From contig NZ_BQKE01000002.1 of NCBI RefSeq assembly GCF_036244895.1, positions 1,116,001 through 1,180,000 on the forward strand: DNA of 64,000 nt. Direction: 5' to 3'. Under the pieces are notes generated by a model. It was not told the origin of the DNA and did not search any database. It saw only the letters and a program-made list of their open reading frames with translations. Position numbers and translations under genes: made by a program. Source of the stretch: Persicobacter diffluens. GTDB lineage: Bacteria; Bacteroidota; Bacteroidia; Cytophagales; Cyclobacteriaceae. Position 1 is the first letter of the stretch; each line of letters starts with the position of its first letter. Shown here piece after piece: positions 19,943-28,300 of the stretch.

Positions 19943-20039
19943 ATTGCATCATTTTAAGTACAATTCATCGATTATTTAAGCAAAAACGAGCAATAAATAG
20001 TAGAATAATAAGTATATTGCATCAAATAAGATACAAATC

Positions 20040-21050
20040 ATGACTCAAGAATTAATCGTTAAATTTTTATCCAGCCGTCCGGGCCTCAATGTCAAGAGCT
20101 TGGAAGAGGAGGCTGGTCTTTCACGACAAACGTTGGCGAAGGTATTAAGGGGAGAAAATGGCCGCCGGCTAAATGATTTGCACATCAATAAATTGATTCC
20201 AACCCTGAATAATTATGGTTTTGGACAATTTATTCAAAGTCTGCAAACAAAGGAAAAGGCGGAAATCATTGCCGTATTTAATCACAAAGGAGGGGTGGGC
20301 AAAACCACCACGACCATCAATCTTGCACGAGGCTTACATAAAAACGGTTATCGCGTACTGATGATAGATTTGGATGCCCAGGCCAACCTTTCGACCTGTT
20401 TTTTCACCACCGAGGAATTTCCGGACAAAAATGAGCTATTACTTTCTGCCCTGAATGATGAGGTAGATCCTAATGAAGCCATTTACCAGGCCCTGGAGGA
20501 TGAAAGTTTTGACATCATCGCCACAGATGAGAACCTTATCGAGAGCAAATTAAAAGCGGTAGAAGGAGTAAAAGATGTATTGTTGAAAAAACGAGTGCTG
20601 GATAAGGTTTCCGGCAATTACGATTTCATCTTGCTGGATTGTCCGCCTTCATTGGGATTTTTCACCAACTGTGCTTTAAATTCGGCAGACTCAGTGGTAA
20701 TCCCGGTTATTCCGGAAGAAATGAGTATTCAGGGGCTCGCCAAAATGATTGGCGCTATTTCCGAAATTCGGGAATTGAAAGACCATGAAATTGATATTGA
20801 CGGGGTATTAATCACCATGAAAGATGCCCGCTATGCCACCCATGAAGAGTATGAAGGAGCCATACGTGATTTCCTCTCTCGTGCAGGAATTCGGGTATTT
20901 AATAAAATCATCCGAAAAAATGCGCAGGTAGCCGAAGCCCCGGCACACAAAATGCCCGTACTGGATTATCGTCCAAATTCTAACGGAAGTAAGGACTATA
21001 ACGAATTTATTCAGGAGTATTTACAAATAAAGGAAACCGCTCAGGTATAA
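20040..21050 (+). CDS. parA: ParA-family partition ATPase with N-terminal helix-turn-helix
   Basis: Walker-type partition ATPase that moves the replicon with ParB. Of 336 residues, the first 65 form a winged or simple helix-turn-helix (LNVKSLEEEAGLSRQTLAKVL), as in type Ia ParA proteins that repress their own promoter. The deviant Walker A motif KGGVGKTT is at residues 83-90, the A' motif is MIDLDAQANLS and the B motif is FILLDCPPSLGFF. The next gene, parB, begins one base after the stop. One exact iteron core (20126-20135) lies inside the HTH coding sequence. ParA plus ParB next to rep supports a plasmid or chromid. Confidence 0.95.
   Translation: MTQELIVKFLSSRPGLNVKSLEEEAGLSRQTLAKVLRGENGRRLNDLHINKLIPTLNNYGFGQFIQSLQTKEKAEIIAVFNHKGGVGKTTTTINLARGLHKNGYRVLMIDLDAQANLSTCFFTTEEFPDKNELLLSALNDEVDPNEAIYQALEDESFDIIATDENLIESKLKAVEGVKDVLLKKRVLDKVSGNYDFILLDCPPSLGFFTNCALNSADSVVIPVIPEEMSIQGLAKMIGAISEIRELKDHEIDIDGVLITMKDARYATHEEYEGAIRDFLSRAGIRVFNKIIRKNAQVAEAPAHKMPVLDYRPNSNGSKDYNEFIQEYLQIKETAQV
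20126..20135 (+). repeat. Iteron core inside parA
   Basis: Exact ACAAACGTTG, in the extended form CGACAAACGTTGG, within the codons for RQTLA of the ParA helix-turn-helix. Confidence 0.6.
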
Positions 21051-21051
21051 T

Positions 21052-21987
21052 ATGGCGAAGAAAAAAGCATCAAACAGGGCCAATCTGGATACACTGAACA
21101 ACCTTAGTGTTAACGCCCAAAAGTTTTCTCAAACCAAGGTAGTGAGTGATGGCACCCTTGCGGATGAGATCAAGAAAAACATTACCATTCATCCGGAACT
21201 ACAAAAATATATTCGACCACTTTCGGAATCGGAATACCAGATTCTGGAGCAGAATATTATGGCCAATAACAGGATTTTTGATCCGTTGATTGTCTGGAAA
21301 TCTGCAGATAAATACTATCTGGTGGATGGCCACCACCGCTATAGCATTGCGCAAAAGCATAAGGTGGATTTCAATATTGCCCTTTTGGACAATCATCCGG
21401 ATATGGAAGCGGTTAAAGTTTTCATGGATGAGAAGCAGCTGGGCCAGCGGAACATGACCGGAGAGGAAATTGCCTTTTTGCGTGGAGCAACCTATGAGCA
21501 CCGCAAAATCAAAGATCCGTCGCAAAAAAGGGCCGGAGGAGGAGATACCGCCGAAGAGCTGAGCCAGGTATTCCATGTAAACCCAAAAACCATCAAGCGG
21601 GACGCCCTTTTTTACAAAGGGGCCATCAAACTGCCGGATGAAACACGACAAATGTTGATACAGGGGGCACTTCCCTACACTAAGCGACAAATTGAAGATT
21701 TGGGTCGTAGTGAAATGGATGGAGCAGCTTTTCTGGAACAGATGGAAAGTAAAAAAGAAAAAACGGCAACGAATGTCGCAAATCCGTTGGTAAAGCCTAA
21801 TTTGACGCCGATACAGAAGCAGGAAAATTTCATTCGCAACAACATCTCCAAGCTGATGAAAGAGCGCAATAGAAAGACTTTCTACAGCAACCTAAGTAAA
21901 TCCTCGGAACAGGATAAACAAGCGCTTAAAAGCACGCTGGAAGAGCTTAAACAAGAGGTTCAGGAATACCTGAATATCCTGGGTTAA
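21052..21987 (+). CDS. parB: ParB/Spo0J-type partition protein
   Basis: DNA-binding partition protein, 311 residues. The N-terminal ParB (Spo0J/RepB-like nuclease-fold) domain has LVDGHHRY at residues 90-97 (the conserved GHHR-type CTP-binding patch). A short linker (ERAGGGDTAEEL-like) and a helix-turn-helix (SQVFHVNPKTIKRDALF, about 167-183) follow. The C-terminal 60 residues are helical and charged (KERNRKTFYSNLSK), suitable for dimerisation. It is co-transcribed with parA and ends at a strong terminator. An exact iteron core lies in its sequence at 21648-21657. Confidence 0.9.
   Translation: MAKKKASNRANLDTLNNLSVNAQKFSQTKVVSDGTLADEIKKNITIHPELQKYIRPLSESEYQILEQNIMANNRIFDPLIVWKSADKYYLVDGHHRYSIAQKHKVDFNIALLDNHPDMEAVKVFMDEKQLGQRNMTGEEIAFLRGATYEHRKIKDPSQKRAGGGDTAEELSQVFHVNPKTIKRDALFYKGAIKLPDETRQMLIQGALPYTKRQIEDLGRSEMDGAAFLEQMESKKEKTATNVANPLVKPNLTPIQKQENFIRNNISKLMKERNRKTFYSNLSKSSEQDKQALKSTLEELKQEVQEYLNILG
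21648..21657 (+). repeat. Iteron core inside parB
   Basis: Exact ACAAATGTTG in the extended form CGACAAATGTTG, within codons for RQML of ParB. Confidence 0.6.
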
Positions 21988-22013
21988 AAAAACACAAATA
22001 CTTGAGTCATTGG

Positions 22014-22056
22014 GCCTGATTATGCGACTAACGTTGCTAATCGGGCTTTTTTTTTT
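22014..22056 (+). terminator. Rho-independent terminator of parAB, iteron-like sequence in loop
   Basis: Stem GCCTGATTA (22014-22022) / TAATCGGGC (22038-22046), one wobble pair, then ten T. The loop contains CGACTAACGTTGC, one base off the iteron consensus. Confidence 0.85.
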
Positions 22057-22384
22057 ACTTTTTACGACACCATCACCAAATCCCCGCTCTACAGATTAGA
22101 TTTTACACTTTGCCTGAGAGAGTATTCACTTATGAAATAAGTCGAATTAAAGCCCGCAAGACCTGTAATCCAAAGCAAAGTGCTTATTTTCAATACATGG
22201 AAAGGATATTTAAGTACTTCAATTAGCCCCAATTGGAGCAAATTTACTTATTCCGCTACTCTAGTAGAAAAAATAAAATCGGGAACTATTGCTTCATTTT
22301 ACTGTGCCCTCAGTGCCTGAGGAGGAATTAAACCTTCAGAATCCGGCCTTATGTCGTAATAAATCTAAATGAATATTATATGCG

Positions 22385-23150
22385 ACAAGTGTTGCTCATA
22401 ATAATACCACAAATGTTGGGCACCTCTTTAACTAATAAGAATAATATATTTATAAATAGATAGATTAGTTATTATTATTAATTAGGCGGTTGGATGTAAA
22501 CATTTGTCTTTCTTAAGGTAAGTCACTTTAAATCAGGATTTTAAACCACTTATTTTGCGCAACATTTGTCTTTATAAATAATTTGCCTCCTAACGTTTGT
22601 CTTATTATTGGAATTGGATGTGCTTATCCTTTAACTGCATTCCATCTTTAGAGACTCTGTATCAGCTTTTTATTGTACTACAAATGTTGCGATGCCATTG
22701 TGAAATTTTTTAAAGGACAAATATTGCTGAGGTAAATCTTTATTGAGACAAACGTTGTAGCATTTTTCGGTCTGTAGGCGCTAATTTTCAGTTGATCATT
22801 TTGTTTTCTTCCTTTTAAAGGATTTTCCGTCCTTTTTTACTACAAACGTTTGTCGTGCTTTTGGTCCTCTTTCCAACATTTGTAGTAATATTATTACTTT
22901 CAGACAAATGTTGGTGAGTTATACTGTAAACGTTTGTCTTAATAAGTATTTAAATTTACTTTTTACTACAAACGTTTGTCGTTTAATATTATTTGACTAC
23001 AAATGTTGGACGAATTCAACAACATTTGTCTTCAAAAGAAAAAAGTGGGCGTAATTTTGGCAATATTTTTTAAAACGACTATTGTTGCAGGCTCTGATTC
23101 AGGCTATTTTGCAACGTTTGTCTTTTAATCCTTTATTACGACAAACGTTG
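22385..23150. repeat. Iteron array upstream of rep
   Basis: Ten exact copies of ACAAAYGTTG or its complement: starts at 22409, 22560, 22680, 22748, 22874, 22904, 22999, 23020, 23112 and 23141. Seven more have one mismatch: 22385, 22498, 22591, 22717, 22842, 22928 and 22968. The 22842 and 22968 copies are full palindromes ACAAACGTTTGT. One weak copy is at 23078. Copies lie on both strands with irregular spacing of about 20-90 bases, often extended to CGACAAAYGTTG or to TTTGTCTT on the other side. Rep is the expected binder. Confidence 0.85.
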
Positions 23151-23175
23151 ACAAATTTTTATACCGCAATGCTTG

Positions 23176-23205
23176 TTGTTTTCTGTGCGGAATCCCCTAT
23201 CTTTG
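23176..23205 (+). promoter_or_regulatory. Candidate rep promoter (Bacteroidota consensus)
   Basis: TTG at 23176-23178, a 19-base spacer, then TATCTTTG at 23198-23205, matching TTTG-N19-21-TAnnTTTG of the Bacteroidota primary sigma factor. The nearest iteron ends 25 bases upstream, so Rep binding there could repress or activate this promoter. Confidence 0.6.
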
Positions 23206-23237
23206 ACTAATCTTCAATCAGTAATTTTCATTTTTGG

Positions 23238-25271
23238 ATGTCAGTAAAGGGATCACAAGGGACGCTTGATATATTTTCAAGAGAGATTACTCATTCTGTT
23301 CAGGAAATTGAGAAAAGTGGTGGCCTGATGGGCGATAATAAGCGCAATAAGCGGGGCGATAGTCTGGTGTTGCGCAATAAGGCCATTCAGATTATCTATT
23401 TTGCAGTCACCGAGGCGCAGGATGAGATTTTTAAACATTTCGATCGGATAAAGGGCCAGTTGGACCTTTTACCTATGGAAGATGATAAGCACGCCCTGAT
23501 CAACCGTGAAATCTGGCAAAGAGCCTATACGGTACGTCTGAGACGAAAAGACTTCCTGAATGAATACGATAGCTTCAAGACGCAAAAGCAGCGCTACGAT
23601 CAGGCAATTTTTGATTTGTACCAGGCAAAAATTCAGCGTTGGGAATACAGCTATGAAGAGCAAAAAATGACGCCCCGTTTTATCAATGCAATCACCGAGA
23701 TAGAGCCGGTGAAATTTGACATTGTAGATGTAGACGGTCGGGAAATGCCGGTGAATATCGAGGAGGTCAAAATCCACTTTTCCGGTGCCTTTTTACGAAC
23801 TTTCTATGGCTTTAATAAAGACGAAAAAGTCATTAAATATAAGTATGAGACGATTTTCCGTCTGAAACAGACTTATTCAGTATTCTATTACACGCTTTTT
23901 CGCTCTTTCATTTCTTCTGCAGAGGAGACCTTTAATCAGGGAGAACTGATTGAAGTGGAGATGGACATTGAGCAATTGAAGAAAAAAGTGGGGGTGGCTT
24001 TCGAGGTGGATTTGAAATCTGAACATGATTACGAGCGCATTACATCTGATATTTCTAAAAATAAAATTGGGAAATGTGTGCCGGATGACGCCTATCCCTG
24101 CCGCCTGACGATAGACGATTACCCCAGATTCAATGATTTCAAAAAGCGGTCGCTGGATCCGGCCATCAAGGATATCGTCAATAATACCAATATTGAAATT
24201 GATTATGATTTGCTGAGGGCAGGGCGAGGAAACCGTGTTTATGCGGTAAACTTCAAGATTAAGCATCAGGCCAATTTATTGTATATAGAACAAGGGGGAA
24301 CGGAGGAGCAGGAAGTTCAGGTGGTTTCGGCCTCCTATGATGAGTACTCTCCTACCGAGGTAAATTTGATTCTTCAGGAGCTCAACCTGTTGGGATCCAA
24401 TAAAAAACAACTCGGCAAGTGGACTGCGCAACTGATTGAGGCTTTGAAAAAGTTTGGAATGGACAGCATCAAAAACTTCCTTCCGGCTACCATGAACAGT
24501 CGCTCCAGAGATAAAGTCTCCTTTTTGTTGAAGGCTTTGGAGATGAATAAGGTGAAGGAAGACGCTTTTGAAGCCAAACCGGCTACAGCCTCTATCTATA
24601 AAGCGAGCAATTTCCGCCCCAGGACAAAGGCCAATTTCTCCACCATTTTCCAGAAATTGGAGACCCTGATCATGAGTTATGAGCAGCTCCTGACCCATGA
24701 ACAGATGGAAGCGGTGGCTCAGCGTATGGGAAGCTTTGCCACCCGACCTTCGGTGGAATATCTTCAAACTTGTTTTGATAATGAGTTGAAGGAAATTGCA
24801 AAGGCACCCGCTCCGATACCTGAGGTGCCCAATTCGCGACCAGCGAATGCCTCAAAGCCGGCGCCTATGGCTTCCAATGAGCAAAGTTTTTGGGACAATA
24901 ATATGAAGCGCAAGGCGGAGCAGGAGCAAAAAGTGGCGAATTCCGAATTGAAAGCGAAGATTTCGTTTGAGTATCAGGGCGTTTGGGATGAACTTCGTTC
25001 TAAATATCTGATGTTCTTTGGTCCTACCAAGGTGGAAGATTTCAAAAACTATTTAGTAAATGAAGCGCCGACTTTGGAGCGTAAGGATGTTGGAAATCTG
25101 GAAGAAATGGCTTTCGAAAAGATGAATGAAAATACACTGAAATGGTATGGCCGATTCCTGATCCGGAAGTTTTATTTAACTGAAGAAGAAAAGGACTATG
25201 CGGAAAATGGAGTTTTGGCTTATGCGGAACGGAAGTACAATATTCCCCGAGATGACTTTAAAAGAATGTAG
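23238..25271 (+). CDS. Replication initiator protein, Rep_3/RepB superfamily, with long C-terminal extension
   Basis: Iteron-binding plasmid initiator. Residues about 60-345 have the two-winged-helix layout of Rep_3 proteins: TYSVFYYTLFRSFISS (about 210-225), then IEQLKKKVGVAFEVD, then YPRFNDFKKRSLDPAIKDIV (about 294-313), the 'dFk..vl.pai.ei' signature, and GNRVYAVNFKIK. At 677 residues it is about twice the usual 250-350. The remaining 330 C-terminal residues have a Pro/Ala-rich linker (APAPIPEVPNSRPANASKPA, about 515-534) and a charged helical tail I do not recognise. The gene itself has no iteron that I could find. It starts 33 bases after the TATCTTTG box and is followed by a terminator. 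Confidence 0.85.
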   Translation: MSVKGSQGTLDIFSREITHSVQEIEKSGGLMGDNKRNKRGDSLVLRNKAIQIIYFAVTEAQDEIFKHFDRIKGQLDLLPMEDDKHALINREIWQRAYTVRLRRKDFLNEYDSFKTQKQRYDQAIFDLYQAKIQRWEYSYEEQKMTPRFINAITEIEPVKFDIVDVDGREMPVNIEEVKIHFSGAFLRTFYGFNKDEKVIKYKYETIFRLKQTYSVFYYTLFRSFISSAEETFNQGELIEVEMDIEQLKKKVGVAFEVDLKSEHDYERITSDISKNKIGKCVPDDAYPCRLTIDDYPRFNDFKKRSLDPAIKDIVNNTNIEIDYDLLRAGRGNRVYAVNFKIKHQANLLYIEQGGTEEQEVQVVSASYDEYSPTEVNLILQELNLLGSNKKQLGKWTAQLIEALKKFGMDSIKNFLPATMNSRSRDKVSFLLKALEMNKVKEDAFEAKPATASIYKASNFRPRTKANFSTIFQKLETLIMSYEQLLTHEQMEAVAQRMGSFATRPSVEYLQTCFDNELKEIAKAPAPIPEVPNSRPANASKPAPMASNEQSFWDNNMKRKAEQEQKVANSELKAKISFEYQGVWDELRSKYLMFFGPTKVEDFKNYLVNEAPTLERKDVGNLEEMAFEKMNENTLKWYGRFLIRKFYLTEEEKDYAENGVLAYAERKYNIPRDDFKRM

Positions 25272-25299
25272 TCCCTCTCAAAAATATTACAGATCTTTA

Positions 25300-25322
25300 G
25301 CCCCAATTTTGGGGCTTTTTTT
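25300..25322 (+). terminator. Rho-independent terminator after rep
   Basis: Perfect stem AGCCCCAA (25300-25307) / TTGGGGCT (25310-25317) followed by T tract, 28 bases after the rep stop and 13 bases before the helicase start. It should separate or attenuate transcription into the helicase gene. Confidence 0.85.
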
Positions 25323-25334
25323 GTTTTTGGAGGA

Positions 25335-28300
25335 ATGGATTACACGAAGAATCAATGGGGAGATGCTTGGATTGCTGATTTAGAGGCAATTGATCACCAG
25401 GAAAGATTGGCCAAGGGAGCTGATTGGGCAGGAAAAGGAGCGGTCAAACAATGGCTTATTCGGGGGCATACCCTTTGGGCGCAAGTGGGCGGGCAATTTA
25501 ACCACTTTTATCGGGTGGGCTTTCAGTATCCGGAAATGTCTGCAGATCAGAAAAAGAAGATTTGGGCATATTTACTGGAAGATACCTATCGGATGGTGCA
25601 TTTGTTTTATGGTGTGGTGCCGGAGGGTTTTGGTCAATTCCTTAATGAGCAAATAGTGTTTTTTAAGCCACAGCATTGGACTGAAATGCGGATGCAATGT
25701 CAATGTACTGCTGATGCGCAGCCTTGTGTACATACTGCTGCAGCGCTTTATCACTTTGCGCAACAGGTCAATAAGGATCCCCTTTTGCTTTATAAACTAC
25801 AAACGTTTGATTTGAAGACAAACGTTGCCAGGTATTTTCAAAAAGAGGGACAAACGTTGGAGCATAGCAGTTTTCAGTGGAGTTCTGTCGTCGATGTCGA
25901 TTTTATTCCTGAAAATCAACAAATTCAAATGGTTGACTTTGGAACACTGCCCAAGTTTACCGAGCAACGCTTGTCGTTTATAGAGGAAAATCCACCTTTA
26001 TACCACAAGTGTTGCAAACAATTGCTGTTAAACGCCTTTAAAAAACTCAAAAAACTTCCCGATTTTTTACCTGAAGTCGAAGAAGACTTTCAGCAGTCCC
26101 TTTTAGCACATTTAAAATTATCCGATGATTTCTTTTTGCTCTTTAATGAGAGTGGATGTCTTTTAAAAATTCTTCATACTCATGCAGAGGGGTTTGTCGA
26201 ATTGATTCCCGCTGGGCAATTTAATCTTTTTTGTGAGGTTATTCGGGCTATTCCGCTTTCAGAAATCAATTGGTATGGCCCGAAAGTACAGTTATTACGA
26301 CAAACGTTGTTATTGTGCCACCTGGCTATTGAACGACAAATGTTGCAACCTTTTGTGGTACAAAGTGGGCAGAAAATGATTGTTTCATGGACAATAGCTC
26401 ATTTTGATGCTAATATACGACAAATGTTGGAGGCCTTATCCCGTCAACTTTCCGATCATCTTTGTTTTTTGCAGACAAACGTTGGTGTCAAACCGATTAC
26501 TGCTGTGCCACAATTATTGCTTTTTGCCGGAGGATTGATACAGCCGATGCTTTCTGAGTGCTTGTTGCCACTCCATGCTGCTTCTGCTGAGAACAGTATT
26601 CCGGCAATTTTATTTGGTGACGGTTATTTAGATTTAGCTAAAGAGGAAGAAAGTGCACAGGCAATTGCTTTGGAAAACTGGTTACGGGCTTTCAGCCTGG
26701 AAAAAGCAGAAGAGCGGATTTTATTACAAATTGATGAAGCTGAGAATGAGGGACAATTTGTCCTTAGATTATTGGCGGATCAGACGGAAAACGTACAGGG
26801 AGAAGAACTATCTTTCCGTGCCTTTTTGAAATCTGCGCCTTTAAAGGTTCAAATGCGCCTGTTTAACCGTATTCAGCCGCTTTGGAATCGCCTTCCGGTA
26901 TTAAAGCAACTAATGGAGGCGGATTATCAGGCCGTCACTTTTAATCAACAGGAATTGGCCAATTTGCTGATTTATTTGCTACCCCAATTAGAGGCTATGG
27001 GTTTACAGATTCGGTTGACCAAGGCTCTCCGGAATCTGGTGCAACCAAAATTGACCATTTCGATTAGTTCAGAAGAGCAGGAGCGCAATAAGGGACAATT
27101 GGATTTGAAGTCCTTATTTAAATATGACTGGAAAGTCGCATTGGGGGATGATGTATTATCGGCCGAAGAGTTTGAAGCTTTACTGGATGATATTGAAGGA
27201 GTGGTAAAGCTTAAAGGGCAGTATGTGCATTTAGTAGCAACAGATGTCGCGAAATTGATGGCACAATTGCAGAAAGGAGGTCCGAAAATACAATTTGCCG
27301 GATTACTAGAGGCTGCTTTGGAAGAACACTACCAAGGCCAAACCATAGAATTGGATCAAAAAGTTAGGCAACATTTGTCGCAAATAAAAGAAGTACGACA
27401 AGTGTTGCCGCCGAATAGTTTACAGGCACAGCTCAGACCCTACCAACAAATTGGTTATGAATGGCTTTTGAAGAATGCTTATTTGGGCTTAGGCGCTATT
27501 ATGGCCGATGATATGGGCTTAGGTAAAACGCTGCAAACACTGGCCTTTTTGCTGAAGCTTAAAGAGGAGAAACGTTTGTCGCATAATAAGCCCGCGCTGA
27601 TTGTTGTTCCGACCTCTCTATTAACCAACTGGCAATCAGAAATTAAGAAGTTCACCCCTCTTTTAACGACAAAGGTTTACCACGGACAACAAACAGAGCT
27701 GAATCGGGAGTTTGATCTTTTATTGACTACTTATGGTAAATTCAGAATGGCCCATGAGCGATTGTCTGAAATACCATTCTCTTTGATGGTGATTGATGAG
27801 GCGCAAAATATTAAGAATGCCCAAACCCGTCAGAGTCAGTTGATTCGCGCGTTTAAAGTTCCTATAAAAATTGCACTGAGTGGTACACCCGTTGAGAACA
27901 GATTGATGGAATACTGGTCGTTAATGGATTTTGTAAACCCTTCCCTACTGGGAACCGCGACCTATTTCAAAAAGCATTTTGTTAAGCCCATTGAAGAAGA
28001 ACAGGATTTGGAAAGATTACAAATCTTTCACAACATTTGTCGTCCTTTCCTGATGCGTCGTTTAAAATCAGATAAATCCATCATCTCCGATTTGCCTGAA
28101 AAGATCGAAAACAATCACTTTTGTGCGATATCTCCTATGCAGGCCAGCCTTTATCAGGCTACGATGGAGCAATATATGATGAAAATGGATGCTGCTGAAG
28201 CGAAAGACCGTTCTGCACTGATTCTTCAACTCATCACCGCATTAAAGCAAATATGTAATCACCCTTACCAACATTTGTCGCATGGAGAGCAGTCGCCGGA

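Larger units (their letters stand above)
19562..20039. other. parAB upstream control region
   Basis: A 478-base AT-rich gap between divergent tamB and parA. It holds a perfect 18-bp palindrome at 19873-19890 and a P1 palindrome at 19924-19942. No R1 element and no convincing gene were seen. The parA start lies about 100 bases after P1. Confidence 0.6.
22057..23237. other. Replication origin region (oriV candidate)
   Basis: About 1.2 kb without a gene between parB and rep, AT-rich and full of iterons from 22385 to 23150. The first 330 bases hold no recognised motif. It ends with the rep promoter. The arrangement of iterons upstream of a Rep_3-type initiator is the classical layout of a theta-replicating origin. 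No certain DnaA box was identified by eye. Confidence 0.8.

Noticed and set aside
19744..20043. 99-codon plus-strand ORF before parA
   Set aside because: Low-complexity, covers both palindromes and overlaps the parA start; no protein-like pattern.
23078..23087. Additional iteron ACTATTGTTG
   Set aside because: Two mismatches to the consensus; not counted.
22385..23150. CRISPR-like array
   Set aside because: Repeats are only about 10-13 bp, occur on both strands and have irregular spacing, and no cas gene is near; they fit iterons.
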